Source of the DNA: Hyperoodon ampullatus
Taxonomy: Eukaryota; Chordata; Mammalia; Artiodactyla; Ziphiidae
DNA length: 64,000 nt
Direction of reading: 5' to 3'
NCBI GenBank assembly: GCA_949752795.1
Contig: OX457061.1
Location: 11,489,492 to 11,553,491, forward strand
In this document: positions 11,600 through 22,843 of the stretch, piece after piece
Position numbering within the stretch: position 1 is the stretch's first letter
Layout: each line of letters starts with the position of its first letter
Translations under genes and position numbers: made by a program
The notes under the pieces: model-generated
What the model was told of the DNA's origin: nothing
Database searches by the model: none
Seen by the model: the letters and a program-made list of their open reading frames with translations, nothing else

Positions 11600-12310
11600 C
11601 TGAATAATACTTTATATAGTTTAACTTTAATTACTCCTCTCCCAATTTAAATGCTTTTATTGTTGTGTATTTTACTTTAAATCTGTAAGACATTATTATT
11701 ATTTTTTAATATAGCCAGTTATTTAGATTGACCCACATATATTCTACTTTCTTTGTCTTTCATGTCTTCTTGCATCTCAGACTTTTTCCATCTGGGATAA
11801 TTTCATTCTTTCTTGAATAGTCCTTTGCTGCTGGCAAATGTCTGTTTTTGTTTATCTGAAAGTTTTCTATTTTTTCCTGGATTGGTACTTTTTTAAAGCA
11901 CATTGGAGATGTCATTTAATTATCTTCTGGCTTCTATGTTGCTGTTGAAAAATCACTTTCCATTCTAATTATTATTTTTATGTAGATAGGCTTTCTTGTT
12001 CTTCAGTGTAGCAATGACAAATGTCTACTGGTGGATTTTTCTTATATATCCTGATTAGGATTTAACTCTTTGAGATTGGGATCTCTTTTTTATATCTCTG
12101 GTTATTGTTTCTCCCCACCATTATTTCCTTCCTTCTTCTGGAACTTTGACTAGACATGGATTGGACCTTCCCACTTTGTCCATCACAATTTTTAACCATA
12201 TTTTTTTGTATTTTCCATCTGTCTGTCTGCTGCATTTCAATAAATTCTTCAAATCTTTCTACCAGTTTACTAGTTTTCTCCATAGCTGTGTCAAATTTCT
12301 GTTAAAACAC
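11600..12310 (-). repeat. very old L1 or HAL1-like remnant (antisense)
   Basis: T-rich antisense L1 text such as 'aattatcttctggcttctat', 'gttgctgttgaaaaatcact' and 'tctgctgcatttcaataaat' resembles the region upstream of and inside old L1 ORF1. The minus-strand frame at 12062-12283 ('EEFIEMQQTDRWKIQKN') fits a decayed coiled-coil ORF1 piece. Ends are approximate. Confidence 0.5.
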
Positions 12311-12869
12311 CAATTTAGTGTTTAATTTAAATAAATTTTTTACAGCTTTATTGAGATATAATTCACACACCATACAGTTCTCCCATTTAAAGAGTACAGT
12401 TTTATGGTGCTTGGTATATTACATTAATTTATTTAAGTTGTGAGATATATATCTCATAAAATTTGCCATATTAACCATTTTAAGCTTACAATTCAGTGGC
12501 ACTGACTACATTCACACTATTAAGCAACCATCACCACTATTTATTACCCAAACTTTTTCATCACTGAAACAGAAGCTCTGTAACCATTAAGCACTAACTC
12601 CCCATTTCCCTTCTCTCCAGCCCTTGGTAACCTGATATACATTCCTTTTTTTTTTTTTTTTGAATTTTTGAATTTTAGTTTTTTTATTTTTAATACAGCA
12701 GGTTCTTATTAGTCATCTATTTTATACATGTTACTGTGTATATGTCAATCCCAATCTCCCAATTTGTCCCACCACCACCCCCTTGGTGTCCATACATTGT
12801 TCTCTGCATCTGTGTCTCTATTTCTGCCCTGCAAACTGGTTCATCTGTACCATTTTTCTAGGTTCCACA

Positions 12870-15800
12870 TATATGCGTTAATATACGATATTTGTTTTTC
12901 TCTTTCTGACTTACTTCACTCTGTATGACAGTCTCTAGATCCATCTACGTCTCTACAAATGACCCAATTTTGTTCTTTTTATGGCTGAGTAATGTTCCAT
13001 TGTCTATATGTACCACATCTTCTTTACCTATCTGTCTGTCAGTGGGCATTTAGGTTGCTTCCATGACCTGGCTATTGTAAATAGCACTGCAATGAATATT
13101 GGGGTGCATATGTCTTTTTGAATTATGGTTTTCTCAGGGTATATGCCCAGTAGTGGGATTGCTGGGTCATATGATAAATATATTTTTAGTTTTTTAAGGA
13201 ATCTCCATACTGTTCTCCATAGTGGCTGTATCAATTTACATTCCCACCAACAGCGCAAGAGGGTTCCCTTTTCTCCACACCCTCTCCAGCATTTGTTGTT
13301 TGTAGATTTTCTGATGATGCCCATTCTAACTGGTGTGAGGTGATACCTCATTGTAGTTTTGATTTGCATTTCTCTAATAATTAGTGATGTTGAGCAGCTT
13401 TTCATGTGCTTCTTGGCCGTATGTCTTCTTAGGAGAAATGTTTATTAGGTCTTCTGCCCATTTTTTGATTGGGTTGTTTGTTTTTATAGTATTGATCTGC
13501 ATGAGCTGTTTATATATTTTGGAGATTAATCCTTTGTCCGTTGATTCATTTGCAAATATTTTCTCCCATTCTGAGGGTTGTCTTTTTTTCTTCTTGCAGT
13601 TTCCTTTGCTTTGCAAAAGCTTTGAAGTTTCATAAGGTCCCATTTGTTTATTTTTGTTTTTATTTCCCTTACTCTAGGTGGTGGATCAAAAAAAATCTCT
13701 CTGTGATTTATGTCAAAGAATGTTCTTCCTCTGTTTTACTCTAAGAGTTTTATAGTGTCTGGTCTTACATTTAGGTCTCTAATCCATTTTGAGTTTATTT
13801 TTTGTATGGTGTTAGGGAGTGTTCTAATTTCATTCTTTTACATGTAGCTGTCCAGTTTTCCCAGCACCACTTATTGAAAAGACTTTCTTTTCTCCATTGT
13901 ATATCCTTGCCTCCTTTGTCATAGATTGGTTGACCACAGGTGTGTCGGTTTATCTCTGGGCTTTCTATCTTGCTCCATTGATCTTTGTTTCTGTTTTTGT
14001 GCCAGTACCATATTGTCTTGATTACTATAGCTTTGTAGTATAGTCTGAAGTCAGGGAGTCTGATTCCTCCAGCTCTGTTTTTTTCCCTCAAGACTGCTTT
14101 GGCTATTCAGGGTCTTTTGTGTCTCCATACAAATTTTAAGATTTTTTGGTCCTAGTTCTGTAAAAAATGCCATTGGTAATTTCATAGGGATTGCATTGAA
14201 TCTGTAGATTGGGTAGTATAGTCATTTTCACAATATTGATTCTTCCAATCCAAGAACATGGTATATCTCTCCATCTGTTGGTATTATCTTTAATTTCATT
14301 CATCAGTGTCTTATAGTTTTCTGCATACAGGTCTTTTGTCTCCCTAGGTAGGTTTATTCCTAGATACTTTATTCTTTTTGTTGCAGTGATAAATGGGAGT
14401 GTGTCCTTAATTTCTCTTTCAGATTTTTCATCATTAGTGTAGAGGAATGCAAGAGATTTCTGTGCATTAACTTTGTATCCTGCAACTTTACCAAACTCAT
14501 TGATTAGCTCTAATAGTTTTCTGGTGGCATCTTTAGGATTCTCTATGTGTAGTATCATGTCACCTGCAAACAGTTTTACTTCTTCTATTCCAATTTGTAT
14601 TCCTTTTATTTGTTTTTCCTCTCTGATTGCCGTGGCTAGGACTTCCATAACTGTGTTGAATAATAATGGTGAGAGTGGACATCCTTGTCTTGTTCCTGAT
14701 CTTAGAGGAAATGTTTTCAGTTTTTCACCATTGAGAATGATGTTTGCTGTGGGTTTGTTGTATATGGTCTTTATTATGTTGAGGTAGGTTCCCTCTGTGC
14801 CCACTTTCTGGAGAGTTTTTATCATAAGTGGGCGTTGAATTTTGTAAAAAGCTTTTTCTGCATCTATTGAGATGATCATATAGTTTTTATTCTTTAATTT
14901 TTTAATATGGTGTATCACATTGATTGATTTGCACATATTGAAGAATCCTTGCATCCGTGGGATAAATCCCACTTGATCATGGTGTATGATCCTTTGAATG
15001 TGTTGTTGGATTCTGTTTGCTAGTATTTTGTTGAGGATTTTTGCATCTATATTCACCAGTGATATTGGTCTGTAATTTTCTTTTTTTGTAGTATCTTTGT
15101 CTGGTTTTGGTATCAGGGAGATGGTGGCCTCATAGAATGAGTTTGGGAGTGTTCCTTCCTCTGCAATTTTTTGCAAGAGTTTGAGAAGGATGGGTGTTAG
15201 CTCTTCTCTGAATGTTTGATAGAGTTCACCTGTGAAGCCATCTGGTCCTGGACTTTTGTTTGTTGGAAGATTTTTTTTTTTTTTTTTTTTTGCGGTACGT
15301 GGGCCTCTCACTGTTGTGGCCTCACCCATTGCGGAGCACAGGCTCCAGATGCTCAGGCCCAGCGGCCATGGCTCACGGGCCTAGCCACTCTGCGGCATGT
15401 GGGATCTTCCTGGACCAGGCCACGAACCTGTGTCCCCTGCATCGGCAGGTGGACTCCCAACCACTGCGCCACCAGGGAAGCCCTGTCGGAAGATTTTTTA
15501 ATCACAGTATCAATTTCATTACTTGTGATGGGTGTGTTCATACTTTTTATTTCTTCCTGGTTCAGTCTTGGGAAGGTTACAGTTTTCTAAGAATTTGTCC
15601 ATTTCTACCATGTTGTCCATTTTATTGGCATAGAGTTGCTTGTAGTAGTCTCTTAGGACCATATTTCTTCGGTGTCTGTTGTAACTTCTTTTTCATTTTT
15701 AATGTTATTGATTTGAGTCCTCTCTTTTTCTTGATGAGTCTGGCTAATGGTTTATCAATTTTGTTTATCTTCTCAAAGAACCAGCTTTTAGTTTTATTCA

Positions 15801-16871
15801 TCTTTGCTATCGTTTTCTTTGTTTCTCTTTCATTTATTTCTGCTCTGATTTTTATGATTTCTTTCCTTCTGCTAACTTTGGGTTTTGTTTGTTCTTCTTT
15901 CTCTAGTTCCTTTAGATGTAAAGTTAGATTGTTTCTGTGAGCTTTTTCTTGTTTCTTGAGGTAGACTTGTATAGCTATAAACTTCCCTCTTACAACTGCT
16001 TTTCCTGCATTCCATAGGTTTTGGATTGTTGTGTTTTCATTGTCATTTGTCTCTAGGTATTTTTTGATTTCCTCTTTGATTTCTTCAGTGATCTCTTGGT
16101 TATTTAGTGACATGTTGTTTAGCCCTCATGTGTTTGTGTTTTTTACATTTTTTCCCCTGTAATTAATTGCTAATCTCATAGTGCTGTTGTCAGAAAAGAT
16201 GCTTAATATGATTTCAGTTTTCTCAAATTTACCAAGGCTTGATTTGTGACCGAAGATGTGATCTATCCTGGAGAAAGTTCCGTGCGCACTTGAGAAGAAA
16301 GTGTAATCTGCTGTTTCTGGATGGAATGTCCTATAAATATCAGTTAAATCTATCTGGTCTGTTGTGTCATTTAAAACTTGTGTTTCCTTATTAATTTTCT
16401 GTCTGTGTGATCTGTCCATTGGTGTAAGTAAGGTCTTAAAATCCCCCACTATTATGGTGTTACTGTTGATTTCCTCTTTTATAGCTGTTAGCAGTTGCCT
16501 TATGTATTGAGGTGCTCCTTTGTTGGGTGCATAGATATTTATAATTGTTATATCTTCTTCTTGGATTGATCCCTTGATCATTATGTAGTGTCCTTCCTTG
16601 TCTCTTGTAACATTCTTTATTTTAAAGTCCATTTTATCTGATATGAGTATTGCTCCTCCAGCTTTCTTTTGGTTTCCATTTGCATGGAATATCTTTTTCC
16701 ATCCCCTCACACTCAGTCTGTATGTGTCCCTAGGTCTGAAGTGGGTCCTTGTAGACAGCATATATATGGGTCTTGTTTTTGTATCCATTCAGAGACCCTG
16801 TGTCTTTTGGTTGGAGCATTTAATCCATTCACGTTTAAGGTAATTATCAATATGTATGTTCCTATTACCAT
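12870..16871 (-). pseudogene. L1-A ORF2 (endonuclease-reverse transcriptase), broken
   Basis: L1 ORF2 encodes the endonuclease and reverse transcriptase for target-primed reverse transcription. The start is the ATG read at 16869-16871, after which the copy encodes 'VNGLNAP'-type endonuclease text; 16126-16788 holds 'IINIYAPN' and 'IIVGDF'. The RT block lies in 14136-15329 ('[15 protein letters not shown]', '[14 protein letters not shown]'), and the C-terminal Cys region in 13028-13405 ('[19 protein letters not shown]'). The coding sequence needs several frame changes, and a CHR-2 SINE interrupts it at 15277-15483. The catalytic FADD motif reads FAGD (14559-14570), which removes an essential aspartate. 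The end is approximate because the C-terminus drifts out of frame near 12900. Confidence 0.9.
15277..15483 (-). mobile_element. CHR-2 type SINE inside L1-A ORF2
   Basis: T run, 'gcggtacgtgggcctctcac' through 'ccaccagggaagccc'. The duplication is tgttggaagatttttt (15261-15276) and tgtcggaagatttttt (15484-15499). The matching site in L1-B, near 23092, is empty, which confirms the boundaries. Confidence 0.92.
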
Positions 16872-16929
16872 TTTGTTAATTGTTATGGGTTTGTTTTTGT
16901 AGGTCCTTTTCTTCTCCTGTATTTCCCAC

Positions 16930-17855
16930 TTAGAGAAGTTCCTTTAGCACTTGTTGTAGAGCTGGTTTGGTGGTGCTGAATTCTCTTAATCTTTGCTTGT
17001 CTGTAAAGCCTTTGATTTCTCCATTGAATCTGTATGAGATTCTTGCCGGGTAGAGTAATCTTTGTTGTAGGATCTTCCCTTTCATCACTTTAAATATATC
17101 ATGCCACTCCCTTCTGGCTTATAGATTTTCTTCTGAGAAATCAGGTGTTAACCTTATGGGAGTTCCCTTGTATGTTATTTTTCGTTTTTCCCCTTGTTGC
17201 TTTCAATAATTTTTCTTTGTCTTTAATTTTTGTCAGTTTGATTACTATGTGTCTCTGTGTGTTTCTTCTTGGGTGTATGCTGCCTGGGCGTCTCTGCCCT
17301 TCCTGGACTTGGGTGGCTATTTCCTTTCCCATGTTAGGGAAGTTTTTGACTGTAATCTCTTCAAATATTTTCTCGGGTCCTTTCTGTGTGTCTTCTCCTT
17401 CTGGGACCCCTGTGATGTGAATGTTGTTGCGTTTAATGTTGTCCCAGAGGTCTCTTAGGTTGTCTTCATTTCTTTTCATCCTTTTTCATTATTCTGTTCT
17501 GTGGCAGTGAATTCCACCATTCTATCTTCCAGGCTACTTATCTGTTCTTCTGCCTCAGTTATTGTGGTATTGATTCTTTCTAGCATATTTTTCATTTCAG
17601 TTAGTGTATTGTTCATCTCTGTTTGTTCTTTAATTCTTGTAGGTGTTTGTTCTTTAATTCTTCTAGGTCTTTGTTAAACATTTCTTGCATCTTCTCGATC
17701 TTTGCCTCCATTCTTTTTCCAAGGTCCTGTATCAGCTTCACTATCATTATTCTGAATTCTTTTTCTGGAATGTTGTCTATCTCCTCTTCATTCAGTTGTT
17801 TTTCTGGGGTATTATCTTGTTCCTTCATCTGGTACAAAGTCATCTGCCCTTTCAT
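16930..17855 (-). pseudogene. L1-A ORF1 (RNA-binding protein), broken
   Basis: ORF1p is the trimeric RNA chaperone of the L1 particle. The likely start is the ATG at 17853-17855, giving 'MKGQMTLYQMKEQDNTPEKQ', as in L1-B. An N-terminal coiled coil follows ('KIEKMQEMFNKDLEELKN'), then the RRM-like part in 17141-17479 ('RNNIHITGVPEGED', 'IFEEITVKNFPNMGKE'). The frame ends at the TAA at 16930-16932. About 308 codons of span is close to the usual 300-340. At least two frame breaks lie between the blocks. Confidence 0.85.
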
Positions 17856-17867
17856 TTTGTCTGTGAA

Positions 17868-17937
17868 CAAAATTATCACAGACAAAATTATTAAATTTTA
17901 AAAAGATAAAAAGATAACCATATTACCTTTCTGTGAA
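17868..17937. other. 62-bp AT-rich extra segment in L1-A leader
   Basis: L1-A has an extra AT-rich stretch between two copies of tctgtgaa (17860-17867 and 17930-17937). L1-B lacks it: there 'catcttgtc' runs straight into 'tttctgtaaatgtcgg'. The extra DNA holds 'agacaaaattat'-like internal copies, so local slippage or microhomology-mediated duplication is likely. It lies just upstream of the ORF1 start. Confidence 0.65.
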
Positions 17938-18428
17938 TGTGGTTTTCCTTCCACAGGCTGCAGAACTGTAGTTCTTCTTGCTTTTGCTGTCTTCCCTCTA
18001 GTGGATGAGGTTATCTAAGAGGCTGATATATGTTCTGTTTGTATGAATTTGCCTAATCTAGTTTCCTCATATTAGTGGAATAATACAATATTTATTCTTT
18101 TGTGTTTGGCCTATTTCACTTATGGTATTTTCATTGTTTGTCTATGTTGCAGTATGTATCAGAACTTCGTACCTTTTTGTGACTGAATAATATTCCATTG
18201 TATGTATATACTCTGTTTATCCATTGATGGACATTTGGGTTTTTCTACCTTTGGCTATTTTGAATAATGCTGCAGTGAATAGTGGCATCCAAGTATCTGA
18301 GTCTCTGCTTTCAATTTCTTTGGGTATATACCTAGAAGTGGAATTTCTGGATCATATGGTAATTCTGTTTTTAGCTTTTTTGAGGAACTGCCAAGTTGTT
18401 TCCAAAGCAGATGCAGCATTTTACATTC

Positions 18429-19226
18429 TATGAAATAAAAAGAAATATATGTCTCTGCCTCCAGTTTTTGACACAGGGCTCCTTGGAATTTCCTGGGAGA
18501 CAGGAGTATCTTTTGTTCTAATGAGGCAACTGTAAGTGTGCTCCTGGGTGGCTCCTGGCCATCAGAAAGACCAAGGTAGGATTAGAAGCTTAGAATTTTC
18601 AGGCTATTCACCAGAGCGGGGAGAGGGACTAGAAATGGAGTTAATAATTGATCATGCCTACATGATGAAGCCTCCATAGAAGTCCCCTTACTACGGGATC
18701 AAAGAACTTCCAGGTTGGTAAGCACACGTGTGTACTGGGAGCATGACGTACCCGAACTCCATGGGGACAGAAGCTCCTGCGCTTGGGTCCCTCCCAGACC
18801 TACATCTGGCTGTTCAGCTGTATCATTTATTACATCCTTTATTAAATAATAAATTGGTAAACATAAGTGTTCCCCTGAGTTCTGTGAGCTGTTCTGGCAA
18901 ATAACTGAATCCAAGTGGAAGAGGTCGTGGGAACCTCTAATTTGCAGCTAAGTTGGACAGAGGTTGTGGATAATCTGGGGACCTACTACTTGTGATTGGC
19001 AAATAAGGTGGGTGGCAGTCTTGTTGGGCTGAGTCCTTAACCTGTGGACTCTCATGCTATCTCCCGGGAGATAGTGTCAGAATTGAGTTAAATTGTAGAT
19101 GATATCATAGAGAATTGCTTGGCGTGGGGAAAAAAACACACACTTTTTGTGACAGTAGTGTTGTGAGTGTAGTAGTAGTGTGAGAATAAAGGAGAGAGAC
19201 ATAGGAAGAATGGGTTTTTCCTAAGC
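18429..19226 (+). mobile_element. unassigned 0.8-kb LTR-like insertion
   Basis: A single block interrupts the old L1 between acattc (18423-18428) and acattc (19227-19232), giving a 6-bp duplication typical of LTR elements. Near the right end are 'gagaataaaggagagagac' with a possible AATAAA, and short open frames only. A TG start is present near 18448 and a CA near 19201, so the true LTR may be shorter than the block. It resembles a mammalian endogenous-retrovirus LTR by general build, but I could not name the family. No gag, pol or env is present. Orientation is inferred from the AATAAA position. Confidence 0.5.
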
Positions 19227-19947
19227 ACATTCCCACCAGCAATGTACAAGAGTTCCAGTTTCTTCACATCCTCGTCAATACTTGCTATTGTCTGTGTATC
19301 TTATTATAGTCATCCTAATGGATGTGAAGTGGTATTTCATTGTGGTTTTCATCTGCGTTGTCTATTGACTAATGATGAAAAGCATCTTTTCATGTGCTTA
19401 TTGGGCATTTGTATATGTTCTTATGTTCTTTGTTCTTTAGACCCTTTGCCTACGTATTGGGTTACTTTTGTTGTTGTTGTTCTAAGGGTTCTTTGTATAT
19501 TTTGGATGCAAGTCCCCAATCAGGTATATGATTTTCAAATACTTCCTTTCATTTTGTAGGTTACCTTTTACCTTTCTTGTAGTGTCCTCTGAAGCACAAA
19601 AGTTTTTGATTTCAAAGTCCTATTTATTTTTGTTGTTTGTGCTTAGGTGTTGTATCTAAAATAGTCATTGTCCATCCAAAGGGCAAGAAGATTTACTCAT
19701 GTTTTCTTCTAAGATTTTAATAGTTTTATTTTACATATTTGCTTCTGTGATCCATTTTGAGTTGATTTTTGTATATGGTATAAGGAAGGAGTCTAACTTC
19801 ATTTTTTTGCATGTAGATATCCAGTTCTCCTAGCACCATTTGTTGAAAAGACTATTCTTTCCCCATTGAATTGTCTTGCCTCCTTTGTTTAAAATCAATT
19901 GACAATTACAATTGTAAATGTTTATTTCTGACTCTTTTTTTTTTTTT

Positions 19948-20052
19948 GGTCAATTAGAGATTTATTTTATCATGTTGATTCCATCAGATTATCATGTATG
20001 AGTGTGCCATCATTTACTTAATGCATTGACTACTGATGAGCAATTGGATTAC
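19948..20052 (-). other. 3' transduced flank carried by L1-B
   Basis: About 105 bp of non-L1 sequence lie between the L1 3' A-rich end (near 20053-20084) and the outer poly-A (T run 19935-19947), inside the target duplication. L1-A has no such sequence: its poly-A abuts the L1 3' end. This is the signature of read-through past the L1 signal to a downstream genomic polyadenylation site. The segment tags the source locus. Confidence 0.8.
19961..19966 (-). promoter_or_regulatory. polyadenylation signal AATAAA of the transduced transcript
   Basis: The plus strand reads tttatt, that is AATAAA on the element strand. It lies 13 nt before the start of the poly-A, within the normal 10-30 nt spacing. 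It would have served as the downstream signal used in the source transcript. Confidence 0.75.
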
Positions 20053-21235
20053 TTTAAAAAAATTTTTTAATTTAATTTATTTTTTTATACAGCAGGTTCT
20101 TATTAGTTATCCATGTCAATCCCAATCTCCCAGTTCATCACACCACCACCCCCTCACCCCACCACTTTCGCCCATTGTTGTCCATACACTTGTTCTCTAC
20201 ATCTGTGTCTCTATTTCTGCCCTGCAAACCGGTTCATGTGTACCATTTTTCTAGGTTCCACATATATGTGTTAATATACGATATTTGTTTTTCTCTTTCT
20301 CACTTACTTATCTCTCTATGATAGTCCCTAGATCCATCCACATCTCTAGAAATGACCCAATTTCGTTCCTTTTTATGGCTGAGTAATATTCCATTGTGTA
20401 TATGTACCACATCATCTTTATCCATTTGTCTGTCGATGGGCATTTAGGTTGCTTCCATGACCTGGCTATTGTAAACAGTGCTGTAGTGAACATTGGGGTG
20501 CATGTATCTTTTTGAATTATGGTTTTCTCTGGGTATATGCCCAGTAGTGGGATTGCTGGGTCATATGGTAATTTTATTTTTAGTTTTTTAAGGAATCTCC
20601 ATACTGTTCTCCATAGTGGCTGTATCAATATACATTCCCACCAACAGTGCAAGAGGGTTTCCTTTTCTCCACACCCTCTCCAGCATTTGTTGTTTGTAGA
20701 TTTTCTGATGATGCCCATTCTAACTGGTGTGAGGTGATACCTCATTGTAGTTTTGATTTGCATTTCTCTAATAATTAGTGATGTTGAGCAGCTTTTCATG
20801 TGCTTCTTGGCCATATGTCTTCTTTGGAGAAATGTTTATTAAGTCTTCTGCCCATTTTTTGATTGGGTTGCTTGGTTTTTTAATATTGAGCTGCATGAGC
20901 TATTTATATATTTTGGAGATTAATCCTTTGTCCATTGATTAATTTGCAAATATCGTCTTCCATTCTGAGGGTTGTCTTTTTGTCTTGTTTGTAGCTTCCT
21001 TAGCTTTGGAAAAGCTTTCAAGTTTCATTAGGTCCCACTTGTTTAGTTTTACTTTTATTTCCATTACTCTAGGAAGTGGATCAAAAAAAATCTCTCTGTG
21101 ATTTATGTCAAAGGGTGTTCTTCCTCTGTTTTCCTCTAAGAGTTTTATAGTGTCCGGTCTTACATTTAGGTCTCGAATCCATTTGGAGTTTATTTTTGTG
21201 CATGGTGTTAGGGAGTGTTCTAATTTCATTCTTTT

Positions 21236-21428
21236 CTTTTTTTGCGGTATACATGCCTCTCACTGTTGTGGACTCTCCCGTTGCGGAGCACAGGCTCCGG
21301 ATGCGCAGGCCCAGCGGCCATGGCTCACGGTCCTAGCCGCTCCGCGGCATGTGGGATCTTCCTGTACCGGGCCATGAACCTGTGTCCCCTGCATCAGACT
21401 CTCAACCACTGCACCACCAGGGAAGCCC
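21236..21428 (-). mobile_element. CHR-2 type SINE in L1-B ORF2, slightly shortened
   Basis: Short T tail, 'gcggtatacatgcctctcac', then the usual modules to 'ccaccagggaagccc'. It lacks the 'ggcaggcgg' block before 'actctcaaccactg'. The duplication taatttcattctttt is exact at 21221-21235 and 21429-21443. The same site in L1-A (near 13825) is empty. Confidence 0.92.
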
Positions 21429-22635
21429 TAATTTCATTCTTTTATATGTTGCTGTCCAGTTTTCCCAACATCACTTATTGAAGAGACTGTCTTTTCTCCA
21501 CTGTATATCCTTTCCTCCTTTGTCATAGATTAGTTGACCATAGGTGCATTGGTTTATCTTTGTATGCTGTTCCATTGATCTATTTTTCTGTTTTTTGTAC
21601 AAGTACCATACTGTCTTGATTACTGTAGCTTTGTAGTATAGTCTGAAGTTACCAGGCCTGATTTCTCCAGCTCCATTTTTCTTTCTCAAGATTGCTTTGG
21701 CTATTCGTGGTCTTTTGTGTCTCCCTATAAATTTTAAGATTTTTTTGTTATAGTTCTGTAAAAAATGCCATTGGTATTTTGATAGGGATTGCACTGAATC
21801 TGTAGATTGCTTTGGGTAGTATAGTCAGTTTCACAATATTGATTCTTCCAGTCTAAGTACATGGTATATCTCTCCATCTGTTTGTGTCATCTTTCATTTC
21901 TTTCATCAGTGTCTTATAGTTTTCTGAGTACATGTCTTTTACCTCCTTAGGTAGGTTTATTCCTAGGTATTTTATTCTTTTTGTTGCATTGGTGAATGAG
22001 ACTGTTTCCTTAATTTCTCTTTCATATTTTTCATCATTAGTGTAGAGGAATGCAAGAGATTTCTGTGCATTAATTTTGTATCCTGAAACTTCACCAAATT
22101 CATTGATTAGCTCTAGTAGTCTTCTGGTGGCATCTTTAGGATTCTCTACGTATAGTATCATGTCATCTGCAAACAGTGACAGTTTTACTTCTTTTCCAAT
22201 TTGTATTCCTTTTATTTCTTTTTCTTCTCTGATTGCCATGGTTAGGACTTTCATAACTATGTTGAATAATAGTGGTGAGAGTGGACATCCTTGTCTTGTT
22301 CCTGATCTTAGAGGAAATGTTTTCAGTTTTTCACCATTGAGAATGATGTTTGCTGTGGGTTTGTCGTATATGGTCTTTATTATGTTGAAGTAGGTTCTCT
22401 CTATGCCCACTTTCTGGAGAGTTTTTGTCATAAACGGGTGTTGAATTTTGTCAAAAGCTTTTTCTGCATCTATTGAGACGGTCGTATGGTTTTTAGTCTT
22501 CAATTTGTTAATATGGTGTATCACATTGATTGATTTGCATATATTGAAGAATCCTTGCATCCCTGGGATAAATCCCACGTGGTCATGGTGTATGATCCTT
22601 TGAATGTGTTGTTGGATTCTGTTTGCTAGTATTTT

Positions 22636-22843
22636 TTTTTTTTTTTTTTTTTTGCGGTACATGGGCCTCTCACTGTTGTGGCCTCTCCCACTGTGGAGCA
22701 CAGGCTCCGGACGCACAGGCTCAGCGGCCATGGCTCATGGGCCAGCCGCTCTGCGGCATGTGGGATCTTCCCAGACCGGGGCACGAACCCGTGTCTCCTG
22801 CATCGGCAGGCGGGCTCTCAACCACTGCGCCACCAGGGAAGCC
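22636..22843 (-). mobile_element. CHR-2 type SINE in L1-B ORF2
   Basis: T run, 'gcggtacatgggcctctcac' to 'ccaccagggaagcc'. The 17-bp duplication ctgtttgctagtatttt is exact at 22619-22635 and 22844-22860. The same site in L1-A (near 15025) is empty. Confidence 0.92.

Larger units (their letters stand above)
12645..18022 (-). mobile_element. L1-A: 5'-truncated young L1
   Basis: On the minus strand this holds the last part of the 5'UTR, ORF1, ORF2, a short 3'UTR and a poly-A (T run at 12645-12661). The 13-bp duplication is ctgatatacattc (12632-12644) and ctgatatatgttc (18023-18035), 11 of 13 matching. Without its CHR-2 insertion it is about 5.2 kb. It ends about 170 bp upstream of ORF1, so it lacks most of the 5'UTR promoter that L1-B keeps. 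Sequence agreement with L1-B is high throughout. All frames are broken, so it is not mobile. Confidence 0.9.

Noticed and set aside
14473..17901. Plus-strand open frames (for example 14473-14787, 15260-15940, 17623-17901)
   Set aside because: They are antisense shadows of the minus-strand L1 ORF1 and ORF2, phenylalanine- and serine-rich because the complement is A-rich.
18429..19226. Intact endogenous retrovirus
   Set aside because: No gag, pol or env text is near it; at most a solo LTR is present.
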